Source of the DNA: Variovorax sp. RA8
Lineage (GTDB): Bacteria; Pseudomonadota; Gammaproteobacteria; Burkholderiales; Burkholderiaceae_C
Direction: 5' to 3'
Assembly: GCF_901827175.1 (NCBI RefSeq)
Contig: NZ_LR594662.1
Span: 5,332,001-5,396,000 of the forward strand
DNA: 64,000 bases
The position numbers and the translations under genes are program-made. This document shows positions 21,182 through 30,543 of the stretch, in pieces. The number at the start of each line of letters is the position of its first letter. Positions within the stretch are counted from its first letter, which is position 1. Below the pieces are notes generated by a model. That model worked only from the letters and a program-made list of their open reading frames with translations. It had not been told where the DNA came from and searched no databases.

Positions 21182-21802
21182 TCAGGCGGACTTCAGCAGG
21201 GTCTTGAGATCCGACACCATCGCCGGCACGCCCGCGCCGTAGCGGGCGTAGAGCCGCAGCCGGCCCTCGGTGTCGTAGACGAAGCTGGCGGCAGAGTGGT
21301 CCATCGAATAGCTGGTCGGCGTCTTGCCCTCGACCTTCTTGTAGTAAACCTTGTAGTCCTTTGCCAGGGCGGGCAGTTGCTCCGGCGTCGGGATCAGCGC
21401 GACGAAGCCTGGATCGAAGGCACCCATGTAGGCCTTCATCACAGCCGGCGTATCGCGTTCGGGATCCACCGTGACGAACAGGACCTGCAGCTTGTCGCCG
21501 TCGCTACCCAGCTGCTGCTTGACTTGCGCCATCTCGCTCATGGTGGTCGGGCAGACATCGGGGCACTGCGCATAGCCGAAGAACATCACGACGACCTTGC
21601 CCTTGAAGTCGGCCAGCGTGCGCTGCTTGCCGTCGGCATCGCTGAGCGTGAAGCCCTTGGCGTAGTCGGCGCCGGTGATGTCGACGGCATTGAAGCTGGG
21701 CTTCTTTTCAGAGCAGGCCGCGAGGCCCGTGCCCGCGAGCGCCGCCAGCCCGGTCCAGGCCATCAGTCGAAGTGCGTGGCGCTTGTTCATGGATTGATTC
21801 AT
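21182..21802 (-). CDS. SCO1/SenC family copper chaperone for cytochrome oxidase
   Basis: Thioredoxin-fold protein delivering copper to the CuA site of subunit II. The 206 residues include a lipoprotein-like signal ([18 protein letters not shown], lipobox Cys), the CPDVCPTT copper motif and the distal His in [11 protein letters not shown]. The ATG overlaps the ctaB stop (ATGA), placing it last in the SURF1-ctaA-ctaB-sco operon. All assembly factors needed for the oxidase are in this locus. Confidence 0.92.
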   Translation of the reverse strand: MNQSMNKRHALRLMAWTGLAALAGTGLAACSEKKPSFNAVDITGADYAKGFTLSDADGKQRTLADFKGKVVVMFFGYAQCPDVCPTTMSEMAQVKQQLGSDGDKLQVLFVTVDPERDTPAVMKAYMGAFDPGFVALIPTPEQLPALAKDYKVYYKKVEGKTPTSYSMDHSAASFVYDTEGRLRLYARYGAGVPAMVSDLKTLLKSA

Positions 21803-22704
21803 CGCAGGTAGTGGTCGATCAGCAGCGCGGCAAAGAGCACGCTCAGGTGGATCAGCGAGAAGCGGAAGGTCTTGCGGGCCAGCGTGTCCGAGTAGCTGCG
21901 CCATAGTGCGAAGGCATAGCCGGTGAAGCCGATGCTTACGGCCACCGCGACTGCCAGGTAGAGCCAGCCGCTCATGCCGTAGACGAAGGGCATCAGGCAG
22001 GCAGCAAACAGGATGAAGGTATAGAGCAGCACCTGCAGCCGCGTGAACTCGTTGCCGTGTGTCACCGGAAGCATCGGCAGGCCCGCCTTGCGGTAATCTT
22101 CCACCCGATACAGGGCCAGCGCCCAGAAATGCGGAGGGGTCCACAGGAAGATGATGAGGAAGAGGATCAGCGCCTCGGGGCTCACCTCGCCCGTCATCGC
22201 GGCCCAACCCAGCACCGGCGGCATCGCGCCTGAGGCACCGCCGATCACGATGTTCTGCGGGGTCAACGGCTTGAGGATCACGGTATAGATCACCGCATAG
22301 CCGACGAAAGTCGCGAAGGTGAGCCACATGGTGAGCGGATTCACCGCGAACCACAGCAGGGCCGAGCCGGCCGCGCACAGCGCCCCGGAGAACAGCAGCG
22401 CTTGCCGGTCGCTCAGCTCCCCGCGGGCCGTGGGCCGCCAGGCGGTGCGCTTCATCTTGGCATCGATGCCCTTCTCGACCAGGCAATTGAAGGCCGCCGC
22501 AGCGCCGGCGACCAGCCAGATGCCGATGCAGGCCACCACGATGCGCTGCAGCTCGGCCAGGTCGGGCAGGCCTGGCACCGCCAGCACCATGCCGATCAGG
22601 GCGCAGAACACGATCAGCTGCACCACGCGCGGCTTCGTCAGCGCATAGAACTGGCGCAGCACGCTGGCCGCGCTGTGGCTGTGGATCGAGGCCGGCGTAC
22701 TCAT
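21799..22704 (-). CDS. ctaB: Protoheme IX farnesyltransferase (heme O synthase)
   Basis: UbiA-family membrane prenyltransferase that adds farnesyl to heme B to give heme O. The 301 residues have about nine membrane helices. Recognisable motifs are [24 protein letters not shown] (the Asp-bearing catalytic loop) and [15 protein letters not shown]. The ATG at 22704 overlaps the ctaA stop (ATGA). Heme O is the substrate of the adjacent CtaA. Confidence 0.94.
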   Translation of the reverse strand: MSTPASIHSHSAASVLRQFYALTKPRVVQLIVFCALIGMVLAVPGLPDLAELQRIVVACIGIWLVAGAAAAFNCLVEKGIDAKMKRTAWRPTARGELSDRQALLFSGALCAAGSALLWFAVNPLTMWLTFATFVGYAVIYTVILKPLTPQNIVIGGASGAMPPVLGWAAMTGEVSPEALILFLIIFLWTPPHFWALALYRVEDYRKAGLPMLPVTHGNEFTRLQVLLYTFILFAACLMPFVYGMSGWLYLAVAVAVSIGFTGYAFALWRSYSDTLARKTFRFSLIHLSVLFAALLIDHYLR

Positions 22705-23897
22705 TGGATAACCTCCACCCTGCGGACTGCGGTGCCACGAGCCTTCGTGGCGGCAGTCACGGCGCCTTGCGCGCGTCGGCTTTCGCACAGCGCCCACGTC
22801 AGCACCACCGCCAGCGCCGCGGCGCCCCCGGTATGCAGCACGGCAGCGACCAGCGGCCAGCCCAGGAGCACATTGCCGAGGCCGGTGGCAAGCTGCAGCA
22901 GCGCCAGCCCGGCCAACCATCGGGCCTGCGGATGCAGGGGTGCGACGCGCCGCAGTTGCCAGACCAGCAGGGCGATCGCGACGAACACCAGGTAGGCCAT
23001 GAGGCGATGCACGTAGTGAATGGCGGTGAGCGCCGCGAAGTCGATGGTCCCGCCGCCGGCGCCCTCGCCCAGCGAGCGCCAGATGTGGAAGGCCTGGGCG
23101 AAGTTCATCGGCGGCCACCAGCTGCCCTGGCAGGTCGGGAACTGGGTACACGCCAGGACCGCGTAGTTGGTGCTAACCCAGCCGCCGAGCGCGATCTGCA
23201 GCAGCAGCAATGCGCTCACCACGATCAGCAACGTGCGCAATGCCGAGGGAATGGGCGTGGGCTGCCGCTCGGCCGCTGCCTGCCGGTAGCGCACGGCCTG
23301 GATGCACAGCAGCGCCAGCAGCACCACGGCGCCGAGCAGGTGCAGCGTGACGATGGCCGGATACAGCTTCCAGGTCACGGTCAACGCTCCGAATGCTCCC
23401 TGCAGGCAGACCCACACCAGCGTGCCCGCCGGCCACCAGGCGCTGAGCGGGCGTTCGCGTGCATGTTCCGGATAGCGTTGGTTGCGCCTCGCCACCCAGG
23501 TGGCCACGGCCAGCACGAGGATCAGGAAGCCGACGCCCGTTGCCAGGTAGCGATGCACCATCTCCACCCAGGCCTTGCCGTGCGTCACCGGGCCGGTGGG
23601 CTGCGCCGCCTCCGCCATGGCAATGTCGTGGCGCGCACCGAAGGGGCTGGCGTTGCCGTAGCAGCCGGGCCAGTCGGGGCAGCCCAGGCCGGAATCGGTC
23701 AGGCGCGTGAAGGCGCCGAACAGGGTGAGGTCGAAGGTCAGGAACAGCGTGAGCACGGTCAGCACGTGCAGGCGCCGGGCAGCGCCATGGCCAGCGCCGC
23801 GGCGCCAGACCCAGATCAGCGGCCCGAGCGCCAGCAACACGCCGACCGCCAGGAGCCAGGCGATGGGCTTGAGGTCGTAGAGCGAGTTCGTATCCAT
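22701..23897 (-). CDS. ctaA: Heme A synthase (COX15/CtaA)
   Basis: Membrane protein oxidising heme O to heme A for the aa3 oxidase. The 398 residues have eight membrane helices in two four-helix halves. Heme-ligand histidines are in VHRYLATG and in [11 protein letters not shown], and conserved [14 protein letters not shown] and [13 protein letters not shown] loops carry the cysteine pairs typical of this family. It is followed by ctaB with a 4-base overlap and preceded by a small assembly-like protein. Confidence 0.94.
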   Translation of the reverse strand: MDTNSLYDLKPIAWLLAVGVLLALGPLIWVWRRGAGHGAARRLHVLTVLTLFLTFDLTLFGAFTRLTDSGLGCPDWPGCYGNASPFGARHDIAMAEAAQPTGPVTHGKAWVEMVHRYLATGVGFLILVLAVATWVARRNQRYPEHARERPLSAWWPAGTLVWVCLQGAFGALTVTWKLYPAIVTLHLLGAVVLLALLCIQAVRYRQAAAERQPTPIPSALRTLLIVVSALLLLQIALGGWVSTNYAVLACTQFPTCQGSWWPPMNFAQAFHIWRSLGEGAGGGTIDFAALTAIHYVHRLMAYLVFVAIALLVWQLRRVAPLHPQARWLAGLALLQLATGLGNVLLGWPLVAAVLHTGGAAALAVVLTWALCESRRAQGAVTAATKARGTAVRRVEVIQ

Positions 23898-23918
23898 GCT
23901 GTGCGGCGGCCGGCGCGT

Positions 23919-24593
23919 CTAGCGGCCCGGCTCGTCCCAGGAGGCCGAGGCGCGCAGGAGCCGCTCGAGGTCGCGCTTGGCGCGGCCCGCGCCGGCGGTG
24001 TCCATGCGGGCGGGGAAGCGCATCATCCAGTTGCCCATGGGGTCGATGACAAAGAAGTGCTCCGCCAGTGCATAACCGGGTGCGGGCGCGAGCCATTGAG
24101 CCAGCTGTGCCGCCGGCACCCGCAGCACGGTCGCGCCATGCAGGCCGTTGTCCAGGCGCGCGGGCACCGGCGCGGCGTCGCTCACCAGCCAGACGCGATC
24201 GAGCCGGTCCTTTTCGCGGCCCAGGCTTTCGCGCAGCTGGCGCTGCAGATAGAGCTGCTGTTCGCACAGCGCGTCGCAGCCGGCATCGGCCACCGCGACG
24301 AGCAACCACTGGCCCTTCAAGGTGGAGAGACGTACGGGCGCGCCCTCCCGGCTCGTGGCGATCAGCTCGGGCATGGTGCGCTGCGGGTCGATCAGTTCGC
24401 CGTAGACACGCCGCCCCTCCGGCCGGATCACGTAGTAGGTGAAGTAGGAGGCGATCACCGGCGCCGCGCAGCACAGCATGACCAGGATCATCTTCCAACG
24501 GCCGAAGACCGTGCGCCGGCCCTCGGCGCCATCGAGCGCCTGGCGCGGTGAGGGCATCGAATGCACCGTCAGCCCGAGCGGCTCATCGGCCAT
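23919..24593 (-). CDS. Membrane-anchored protein of the cytochrome oxidase assembly operon, unknown function
   Basis: 224-residue protein with one N-terminal membrane helix (MILVMLCCAAPVIASYFTYYV) and a periplasmic thioredoxin-like region (LKGQWLLVAVADAGCDALC), somewhat SCO-like but with a single CDALC motif. Homologues sit between SURF1 and COX15 in many Burkholderiales. The start is uncertain: ATG 24593 overlaps the SURF1 end by 11 bases, while ATG 24557 would give 212 residues. A role in oxidase assembly or copper/thiol chemistry is inferred from context. Confidence 0.75.
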   Translation of the reverse strand: MADEPLGLTVHSMPSPRQALDGAEGRRTVFGRWKMILVMLCCAAPVIASYFTYYVIRPEGRRVYGELIDPQRTMPELIATSREGAPVRLSTLKGQWLLVAVADAGCDALCEQQLYLQRQLRESLGREKDRLDRVWLVSDAAPVPARLDNGLHGATVLRVPAAQLAQWLAPAPGYALAEHFFVIDPMGNWMMRFPARMDTAGAGRAKRDLERLLRASASWDEPGR

Positions 24594-25374
24594 GGCGGAG
24601 GCGGCGCGCGCTGCGGTAGGGGGCGATGAATTGAAACCAGACATAGAGGATGACGACGAGGGCGGCGAGCCCGAACCACTGGAACGCATAGCCGTAGTGC
24701 TTTTCGATGCCCAGCGCGGGGGCCGGCCAGTCGCGCTGCAAGCCCTCGGAGGCCGGGCCGGTCTGCAGCAGCGAGACATCGGTCCGCAGCGGCAGCCCGG
24801 TCTGCTCGCGGAAAGCTTCGAGATCGAGATTCTGCCGGATGGGCGAAGACCCCGGCGCCGCGGCGGGCGGCGGGGCTTCCTTGCCCAGTTCGAGCAGGTG
24901 GGCCGGGGGCGGTGCGACCCGGGCAACCAGCTCGACCAGGCCGCTCGGCGTCTGGACGGGAGCGAGCTGCGTGCGATCGGTGAAGTTGCGCTGCACCCAG
25001 CCCCGCTGCACCAGCACGGTCTTGTTGCTGTCCTCGATGGCAAACGGTGTCAGCACGTAGAAGCCGGGCAGGCCATGCATCTGGCGGTTGTCCAGGTAGA
25101 CCGTGTGCGGCGCGAGCCACAGGCCGCGCAGCCGCACCGGCCGGTGCATGGCGGAAGTCGCCGGATCGAGCGCGAGGAAATCCTCCTGCTGGAGCGGCGG
25201 CAGGGTCTTCCGCATCTCGATTTCGGCCTGCAGCGCCTCCTTCTGCGCGGCGCGCGAAAGCTGCCACCGGCCCAGCGACACCGTGGCCGCGAGCATGATC
25301 AGGGCCGCCAGGGTGACCAGCCAGAAGCGCCCGGCGCGCGACTGCCCCGCAGCGGGCCTCGTTCCATCGTTCAA
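24583..25374 (-). CDS. SURF1 family cytochrome oxidase assembly protein
   Basis: Inner-membrane factor for heme A insertion into subunit I. It has N- and C-terminal membrane helices (FWLVTLAALIMLAATVSLG and FGLAALVVILYVWFQF) flanking a periplasmic domain with the family motifs LGRWQLSRAAQK, RPVRLRG, VLVQRGWVQR and KHYGYAFQWFGLA. No ATG fits in frame upstream of the first helix. The best start is TTG at 25374, giving 263 residues. It faces the divergent DUF2909 gene across 36 bases, so promoters must overlap. Confidence 0.88.
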   Translation of the reverse strand: MNDGTRPAAGQSRAGRFWLVTLAALIMLAATVSLGRWQLSRAAQKEALQAEIEMRKTLPPLQQEDFLALDPATSAMHRPVRLRGLWLAPHTVYLDNRQMHGLPGFYVLTPFAIEDSNKTVLVQRGWVQRNFTDRTQLAPVQTPSGLVELVARVAPPPAHLLELGKEAPPPAAAPGSSPIRQNLDLEAFREQTGLPLRTDVSLLQTGPASEGLQRDWPAPALGIEKHYGYAFQWFGLAALVVILYVWFQFIAPYRSARRLRHGR

Positions 25375-25410
25375 GCCGCGGGAGGGCCGGTGCGGCCGAT
25401 AATCGGAATC

Positions 25411-25632
25411 ATGAAATACCTTGTCGCCCTGGCCTTCATCGGCATCCTGGCGAGCCTCGGTGTCGCGCTGTTCTTCATGCTGAGGGATGGGCGCGAGGGC
25501 CGCGCCAAGAGCGGCGGAATGGTGCGCGCGCTCACCGTTCGGATCGGGCTCTCGGTGGTTTTGTTCCTGTGCCTGCTGCTGGCCTGGAAGCTCGGCTACA
25601 TCCAGCCGGGAGGGCTGCCCGTCGGCAAGTAG
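25411..25632 (+). CDS. Twin transmembrane protein (DUF2909)
   Basis: 73-residue protein made of two membrane helices (YLVALAFIGILASLGVALFF and LTVRIGLSVVLFLCLLLAW) joined by a short charged loop. Such proteins are a regular resident of cytochrome c oxidase loci in beta- and gammaproteobacteria, but their function is unknown. It is the only plus-strand gene in the oxidase locus and is followed by its own terminator. Confidence 0.85.
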   Translation: MKYLVALAFIGILASLGVALFFMLRDGREGRAKSGGMVRALTVRIGLSVVLFLCLLLAWKLGYIQPGGLPVGK

Positions 25633-25660
25633 GTCGTGCTCGTTCCACAAGCCCCATGAA

Positions 25661-25686
25661 AAAAGCGCCTTACGGCGCTTTCTTTT
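25661..25686. terminator. Bidirectional Rho-independent terminator, DUF2909 / ctaE
   Basis: AAAAGCGCC - TTA - CGGCGCTTT followed by CTTTTTG on the plus strand and preceded by a run of A, so a U-tract forms in either direction. It separates the convergent DUF2909 and cytochrome oxidase subunit III genes. Confidence 0.88.
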
Positions 25687-25700
25687 TGTGCCGTGCAAGC

Positions 25701-26582
25701 TCAAAGCCAGTAGACCAGGAAGTACAGGCCCAGCCAAACCACGTCGACGAAGTGCCAATACCACGCCGCACCCTCGAAGCCGAAGTGGCGCTCCGCCGTG
25801 AAATGGCCGGCGCGCAGGCGCAGGGTGATGAACAGCAGCATCAGCATGCCGATGAACACGTGCAGGCCGTGGAAGCCGGTCAGCATGAAGAAGGTAGAGC
25901 CGTACGCGCCGGAGCTGAGCTTGAGGTTCAGCTCGGTGTAGAGATGGAAGTACTCGTAGCCCTGCACGCCGAGGAAGATGGCGCCCAGCAGCACGGTCAG
26001 CCACATGAAACGGATCGCCTGGGCGCGATGGTTGGCGCGCAGCGCGTGGTGCGCGATGGTCAGCGTGACGCCCGAGCTCAGCAGCAGCGCGGTGTTGATG
26101 GTCGGCAGCCAGAAGGGCCCGACCGTCTGGAAGGGCTCGATGATGTCCGCCGGCGAACCGGTGGCGCCCGGCGCAAGCGTTGGCCAAACGGCCTTGAAGT
26201 CGGGCCACAGCAAGGCGTTGTCCAGGCTGCCGAGCGTAGGCAGCGCGTGGGTGCGCGCCCACCACAGCGCCGTGAAGAAGGCGCCAAAGAACATCACCTC
26301 GGAGAAGATGAACCAGCTCATGCTCCAGCGGAAGGAGAGATCCACCTTGTGGCCGTACTGGCCGCTCTCGCTCTCGCCGATGGCGCGGCGGAACCAGACA
26401 AAGAGCGTGGCCAGCCACCACACCATGCCCACCAGCAGCGACCAGGCGCCCCACTGGTGACCGTTGATCCATTGGGCGGCGCCGAAGATCACGAAGAGCA
26501 GGCCGATCGACGCCATGACCGGATACGGCGATGGCGAAGGCACGAAGTAGTAGGGCGTGGTGCCGTGGGTGCTTGAACTCAT
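25701..26582 (-). CDS. ctaE: Cytochrome c oxidase subunit III
   Basis: Structural subunit of the aa3 oxidase in the inner membrane, 293 residues with seven helices. Typical stretches are FSEVMFFGAFFTALWWAR, TGFHGLHVFIGM, and the final EGAAWYWHFVDVVWLGLY. It is the last gene of the ctaC-ctaD-small ORF-ctaG-DUF2970-ctaE operon. The ATG at 26582 (MSSSTHGTTPYYFVPSPSPYP) matches the family N terminus. Confidence 0.95.
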   Translation of the reverse strand: MSSSTHGTTPYYFVPSPSPYPVMASIGLLFVIFGAAQWINGHQWGAWSLLVGMVWWLATLFVWFRRAIGESESGQYGHKVDLSFRWSMSWFIFSEVMFFGAFFTALWWARTHALPTLGSLDNALLWPDFKAVWPTLAPGATGSPADIIEPFQTVGPFWLPTINTALLLSSGVTLTIAHHALRANHRAQAIRFMWLTVLLGAIFLGVQGYEYFHLYTELNLKLSSGAYGSTFFMLTGFHGLHVFIGMLMLLFITLRLRAGHFTAERHFGFEGAAWYWHFVDVVWLGLYFLVYWL

Positions 26583-26636
26583 ATCAGGTCCTGGTCTCTT
26601 CTCTCTCGATTCAAATCTGTGGGGCACTTGCCGCCG

Positions 26637-26852
26637 TCAGGGTGCGACGACGAACTTCACCAGCAGGATCAGGCCAACCACGAAGAGCACCGCCGCCACC
26701 AGCCCGACGACCACGATGTGCAGCGGCGTGAGCTTGGCGATGTCTTCCTGGTAGTCGCTGTTCTTGCGCACGCCAAAGAAGCCCCAGGCCACCGCCTTGA
26801 CGGTGCGCCACAGGGAGCCTTTCTTGGGCGGCGGTGTCTCGGCCATGATCAT
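26637..26852 (-). CDS. DUF2970 small membrane protein of the oxidase operon
   Basis: 71-residue protein with one C-terminal membrane helix (HIVVVGLVAAVLFVVGLILL) preceded by the KAVAWGFFGVRKNSDYQED motif. This is the DUF2970 signature seen between ctaG and ctaE across Betaproteobacteria. The ATG at 26852 overlaps the ctaG stop (ATGA), and a second ATG two codons later is also possible. Its precise role is unknown and assembly or stability of the oxidase is assumed from position. Confidence 0.85.
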   Translation of the reverse strand: MIMAETPPPKKGSLWRTVKAVAWGFFGVRKNSDYQEDIAKLTPLHIVVVGLVAAVLFVVGLILLVKFVVAP

Positions 26853-27481
26853 GAACGCGGCTCTGCGGCCGGGGCAGGCGTGGCGGCATTGGCCGCCACG
26901 GGCGCGGGCGGCGTCTTGCCGCCGACCTCGAAGAAGGTGTACGACAGCGTGATCGTCTTGACGTCCTTGGAGATCTTCGGGTCGATCACGAAGGCGACCG
27001 GCCACTGCTTCTTCTCGCCCGCGTCGAGCGTGTACTGGTTGAAGCAGAAGCACTCGAGCTTGTTGAAGTAAGGCGCGGCCTGCTGCGGCGCGTAGCTGGG
27101 GATGGCCTGCGCGGCCATGCGGCGGTTCTGCACGTTCTGGAACTCGTACATCACGGTGTTGAGCTCGCCCGGATGGACCTCCATCGAGCGCTGCGCCGGC
27201 TTGAAGTCCCAGAGGCCGCGCACGTTGGCGTCGAACTCGACGGTGATGGTGCGGCTGGTGTCGACCTGCGTGTTATCGGGCAGGCGCACGTTCTTGCCGC
27301 CGCTGGCGCCGCCCGGCACCTCGAGCTCGGAGAGCGCAAGGATGTTGATGCCGGTCATCTCGCAGATGGCGCGGTACAGCGGCACCAGCGCATAGCCGAA
27401 CGCGAACATGCCGGCCGCGACCACGGCCAGCTTGCCGACCATGCGGACGTTCTCGCGGCGGATGCGTTGACCGATGCTCAT
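26849..27481 (-). CDS. ctaG: Cytochrome c oxidase assembly protein CtaG (COX11, CuB insertion)
   Basis: Membrane-tethered copper chaperone for the CuB site of subunit I. The 210 residues have one N-terminal helix (VGKLAVVAAGMFAFGYALVP), the PLYRAICEMTGIN motif and the copper-binding CFCFNQ with downstream ISYTFF-like strand (LSYTFFEV). The C-terminal tail is Ala/Pro-rich. The ATG at 27481 gives the usual MSIGQRIRREN start. It follows a 36-residue membrane ORF by 7 bases. Confidence 0.94.
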   Translation of the reverse strand: MSIGQRIRRENVRMVGKLAVVAAGMFAFGYALVPLYRAICEMTGINILALSELEVPGGASGGKNVRLPDNTQVDTSRTITVEFDANVRGLWDFKPAQRSMEVHPGELNTVMYEFQNVQNRRMAAQAIPSYAPQQAAPYFNKLECFCFNQYTLDAGEKKQWPVAFVIDPKISKDVKTITLSYTFFEVGGKTPPAPVAANAATPAPAAEPRS

Positions 27482-27488
27482 GTGCGAT

Positions 27489-27599
27489 TCAGTGGCCGAT
27501 CCAGACCATCCGGACGACGAAGCCGATGAAGAACAGCACCGCAATGGAGGCAAGCGTAAGCCCCATGCGCCGGTTGTTCCTCTTCTGTTCAGGCGTCAT
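27489..27599 (-). CDS. Cytochrome oxidase small assembly protein (36 residues)
   Basis: Tiny single-helix membrane protein. It begins MTPEQKRNNRRMG and continues with a hydrophobic segment LTLASIAVLFFIGFVVRMV. ORFs of this size starting MTPEQ(K/R)RRN stand between ctaD and ctaG in many Burkholderiales. A GAGAG lies 8 bases upstream of the chosen ATG. An in-frame ATG three codons earlier (27608) is possible. Confidence 0.75.
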   Translation of the reverse strand: MTPEQKRNNRRMGLTLASIAVLFFIGFVVRMVWIGH

Positions 27600-27611
27600 C
27601 GCGCGCATCTC

Positions 27612-29249
27612 TCAGCCGATCACCTTGGTGGCGGTGGCGTCCAGCTTGGGCGGATTCTCGAACGTGTGGAACGGCGCGGGCGAGGGCACTTCCCACTCCA
27701 GCCCCTCGGCCGCTTCCCAGGGCTTCTGCGAAGCCTTCTCGCCCTTGCCCATCATCGTGGGCAGCACGACGAACAAGAAGAAATAGACCTGTGCCAGACC
27801 GAAGGCAAACGCGCCGACCGAGGCGACCGCGTTGAAGTCGGCGAACTGCATCGGGTAGTCGGCGTAGCGGCGCGGCATGCCGGCCAGGCCCAGGAAGTGC
27901 ATGGGGAAGAAGGTGATGTTGAAGGAGATCAGGGACCACCAGAAGTGGATCTTGCCGCGCGTCTCGTCGTACATCACGCCGGTCCACTTGGGCACCCAGT
28001 AGTAGAAGCCCGCGAACATCGCGTAGAGCGAGCCGGCCACCAGCACGTAGTGGAAATGGGCGACGACGTAGTAGGTGTCCTGCAGCTGCGTGTCGATGGG
28101 TGCGATGGCCAGGATCAGGCCCGTAAAGCCGCCCATGGTGAACACGAAGATGAAGCCCACGGCGAACAGCATCGGGGTCTCGAAGGTCATCGAGCCCTGC
28201 CACATGGTGGCGATCCAGTTGAAGATCTTCACCGCCGTCGGCACCGCGATCAGCATGGTCGCGTACATGAAGAACAGCTGGCCGGTCACCGGCATGCCGG
28301 TGGTGAACATGTGGTGCGCCCACACGATGAAGGACAGGATCGCGATCGACGAGGTCGCATACACCATCGATGCGTAGCCGAACAGGCGCTTGCGCGAGAA
28401 GGCCGGCACGATCTGGCTGATGATGCCGAAGGCCGGCAAGATCATGATGTAGACCTCGGGGTGGCCGAAGAACCAGAAGATGTGCTGGTACATCACCGGG
28501 TCGCCGCCGCCCGCGGGGCTGAAGAAGCTGGTGCCGAAGTGGCGGTCGGTCAGCGTCATGGTGATGGCGCCGGCGAGCACGGGCATCACGGCAATCAGCA
28601 GGTAGGCGGTGATGAGCCAAGTCCAGCAGAACATCGGCATCTTCATCAGCGTCATGCCTGGGGCGCGCATGTTGAGGATGGTCACGATGATGTTGATCGA
28701 GCCCATGATCGACGAGGCGCCCATGATGTGCATCGCGAAGATGCCGGCGTCCATCGAGGGGCCCATCTGCAGCGTGAGCGGCGCGTAGAGCGTCCAGCCT
28801 GCCGCGGGTGCGCCGCCGGGCATGAAGAAGGAACCCACCAGCATGATGGCTGCGGGGATGAGCAGCCAGAAGCTGAAGTTGTTCATCCGCGCGAAGGCCA
28901 TGTCGGAAGCACCGATCTGCAGCGGGATCATCCAGTTCGCGAAGCCTACGAAGGCCGGCATGATCGCGCCGAACACCATGATCAGGCCGTGCATGGTGGT
29001 GAACTGGTTGAACAGTTCGGGGTTCACGACCTGCAGGCCGGGCTGGAACAGCTCGGCGCGGATCAGCAGCGCGAGCACGCCGCCCACCATCAGCATGGTG
29101 AAGGAGAACAGCAGGTACAGCGTGCCGATGTCCTTGTGGTTGGTGGCGAACACCCAGCGCCGCCAGCCGGTCGGCGCGGCGTGATGTTCGTCGTGGGCAT
29201 GGTCGCCGTGGCCGGGTGCGTGGCCGTGGGGATCGATGACTGCGCTCAT
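27612..29249 (-). CDS. ctaD: Cytochrome c oxidase subunit I (aa3-type)
   Basis: Catalytic heme-copper subunit, 545 residues, with twelve helices. It carries the low-spin heme ligand His in FTTMHGLIMVFG and the CuB/proton-path segment IFWFFGHPEVYIMILPAFG. The K-channel region and the paired His of HFHYVLVAG are also present. D-channel residues are in the conserved FANWMIPLQIGA area. The N-terminal His-rich stretch (HGHAPGHGDHAHDEHH) is a feature of many betaproteobacterial homologues. Confidence 0.96.
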   Translation of the reverse strand: MSAVIDPHGHAPGHGDHAHDEHHAAPTGWRRWVFATNHKDIGTLYLLFSFTMLMVGGVLALLIRAELFQPGLQVVNPELFNQFTTMHGLIMVFGAIMPAFVGFANWMIPLQIGASDMAFARMNNFSFWLLIPAAIMLVGSFFMPGGAPAAGWTLYAPLTLQMGPSMDAGIFAMHIMGASSIMGSINIIVTILNMRAPGMTLMKMPMFCWTWLITAYLLIAVMPVLAGAITMTLTDRHFGTSFFSPAGGGDPVMYQHIFWFFGHPEVYIMILPAFGIISQIVPAFSRKRLFGYASMVYATSSIAILSFIVWAHHMFTTGMPVTGQLFFMYATMLIAVPTAVKIFNWIATMWQGSMTFETPMLFAVGFIFVFTMGGFTGLILAIAPIDTQLQDTYYVVAHFHYVLVAGSLYAMFAGFYYWVPKWTGVMYDETRGKIHFWWSLISFNITFFPMHFLGLAGMPRRYADYPMQFADFNAVASVGAFAFGLAQVYFFLFVVLPTMMGKGEKASQKPWEAAEGLEWEVPSPAPFHTFENPPKLDATATKVIG

Positions 29250-29300
29250 TGTGATATTCCTTGCAAACTCTTCGTCGTGGCGTCGTGGGGCAGCGCCGGC

Positions 29301-30479
29301 TTACTTGCCGCGCTGCGCCAGCACCTCGGCCGGCTGCACCAGCTGGCCCGTCTTGTTCGACCAGCTGTTCTTGGTGAAGCTCACCACGGCTGCGATGTCG
29401 GTGTCGCTCAGCTGCTTCCAGGCCGGCATGGCGCCGTTGTTCGCGCCGTTGAGCACGATGTGGATCTGCTTGTTGTGGTCGGGGTCGACCACGATCGCCG
29501 AGCCGTCCAGCGGCTTGATCGGACCAGCGCCCTTGCCGTTGGCCTGGTGGCAGGCCGCGCAGTTGGCCGCATAGACCTTCTCGCCGCGCGCCAGGATCTC
29601 GGGCAGGGTCCAGACCTTGCTCGGGTCGTCCTGCTTGGCGGCCGCCTCCTTGCGCTTGCCGTCGACCCACGCCGTGTAGTCGCCCTTCGAGACCACCTTC
29701 ACGTGGATCGGCATGTAGGCGTGCTCCTTGCCGCAGAGCTCCTGGCATTGGCCGTAGTAGTCGCCCACCTTCTCGGCGCGGAACCACGTGTCGCGCACGA
29801 AGCCGGGAATGGCGTCCTGCTTGACGCCCAGCTGCGGCACGGCGAAGGCGTGGATCACGTCGTTGGCGGTGGTGATGATGCGCACCTTGGTATCGACCGG
29901 CACCACCATCGGGTTGTCGACCTTCAGCAGATAGTCGTCCGGCACATCGCCCTTGGCGCCGGCGTCCGACATGGCCCGGTGCGAGCTGTCCAGCGTCGAG
30001 ATGAAGGCCAGGCCCTCGCCCTCGCCCTTGATGTAGTCGTAGCCCCACTTCCACTGGTAGCCGGTGGTCTTGATGGTGAGGTCGGCGTTGGTGGTGTCCT
30101 TCTGGGCCACCAGCACCTTGGTGGCCGGCAGCGCCATCAGGATCACGATGATGAACGGCACGATGGTCCAGAGGACTTCGACCACCACCGACTCATGGAA
30201 GTTGGCCGCCTTGTGGCCCACCGACTTGCGGTGCTTCCAGATCGAATAGAACATGACCGCGAAGACGGCGATGAAGATCACCGTGCACAGCACCAGCATC
30301 ACGGTGTGCAGGAAGTGCTGCTCTTCCGCGATCTTGGTGACGCCCACCGGCAGGTTCAGCTGGCGCACCGACGGGCCGCCGGCAAGATCGTTGACTGCAT
30401 GCGCCGCGCCGCCCCACATCGCGCCGGCCGCCAGCAGCAGATTCGCCGGCCACTTCTTGTTGCACCAATTGCTCTTCAT
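29301..30479 (-). CDS. ctaC: Cytochrome c oxidase subunit II with fused C-terminal cytochrome c domain
   Basis: 392-residue subunit carrying the CuA centre. It has a signal peptide (residues 1-28), two membrane helices, and a cupredoxin domain with YYGQCQELCGKEHAYMPI (CuA ligands). Beyond about residue 290 lies a c-type heme domain with CAACH and a MPAWKQLSD segment offering the Met ligand. This is a caa3-like fused layout usual in betaproteobacteria. The ATG at 30479 (MKSNWCNKKW) is chosen; an in-frame GTG lies three codons upstream. It heads the structural operon. Confidence 0.95.
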   Translation of the reverse strand: MKSNWCNKKWPANLLLAAGAMWGGAAHAVNDLAGGPSVRQLNLPVGVTKIAEEQHFLHTVMLVLCTVIFIAVFAVMFYSIWKHRKSVGHKAANFHESVVVEVLWTIVPFIIVILMALPATKVLVAQKDTTNADLTIKTTGYQWKWGYDYIKGEGEGLAFISTLDSSHRAMSDAGAKGDVPDDYLLKVDNPMVVPVDTKVRIITTANDVIHAFAVPQLGVKQDAIPGFVRDTWFRAEKVGDYYGQCQELCGKEHAYMPIHVKVVSKGDYTAWVDGKRKEAAAKQDDPSKVWTLPEILARGEKVYAANCAACHQANGKGAGPIKPLDGSAIVVDPDHNKQIHIVLNGANNGAMPAWKQLSDTDIAAVVSFTKNSWSNKTGQLVQPAEVLAQRGK

Positions 30480-30543
30480 CGTGTTCACTTCTTCAATTTT
30501 CAAGTAACCCACCGGTCCCCACGGTCCGCACTGCGCAACCCTT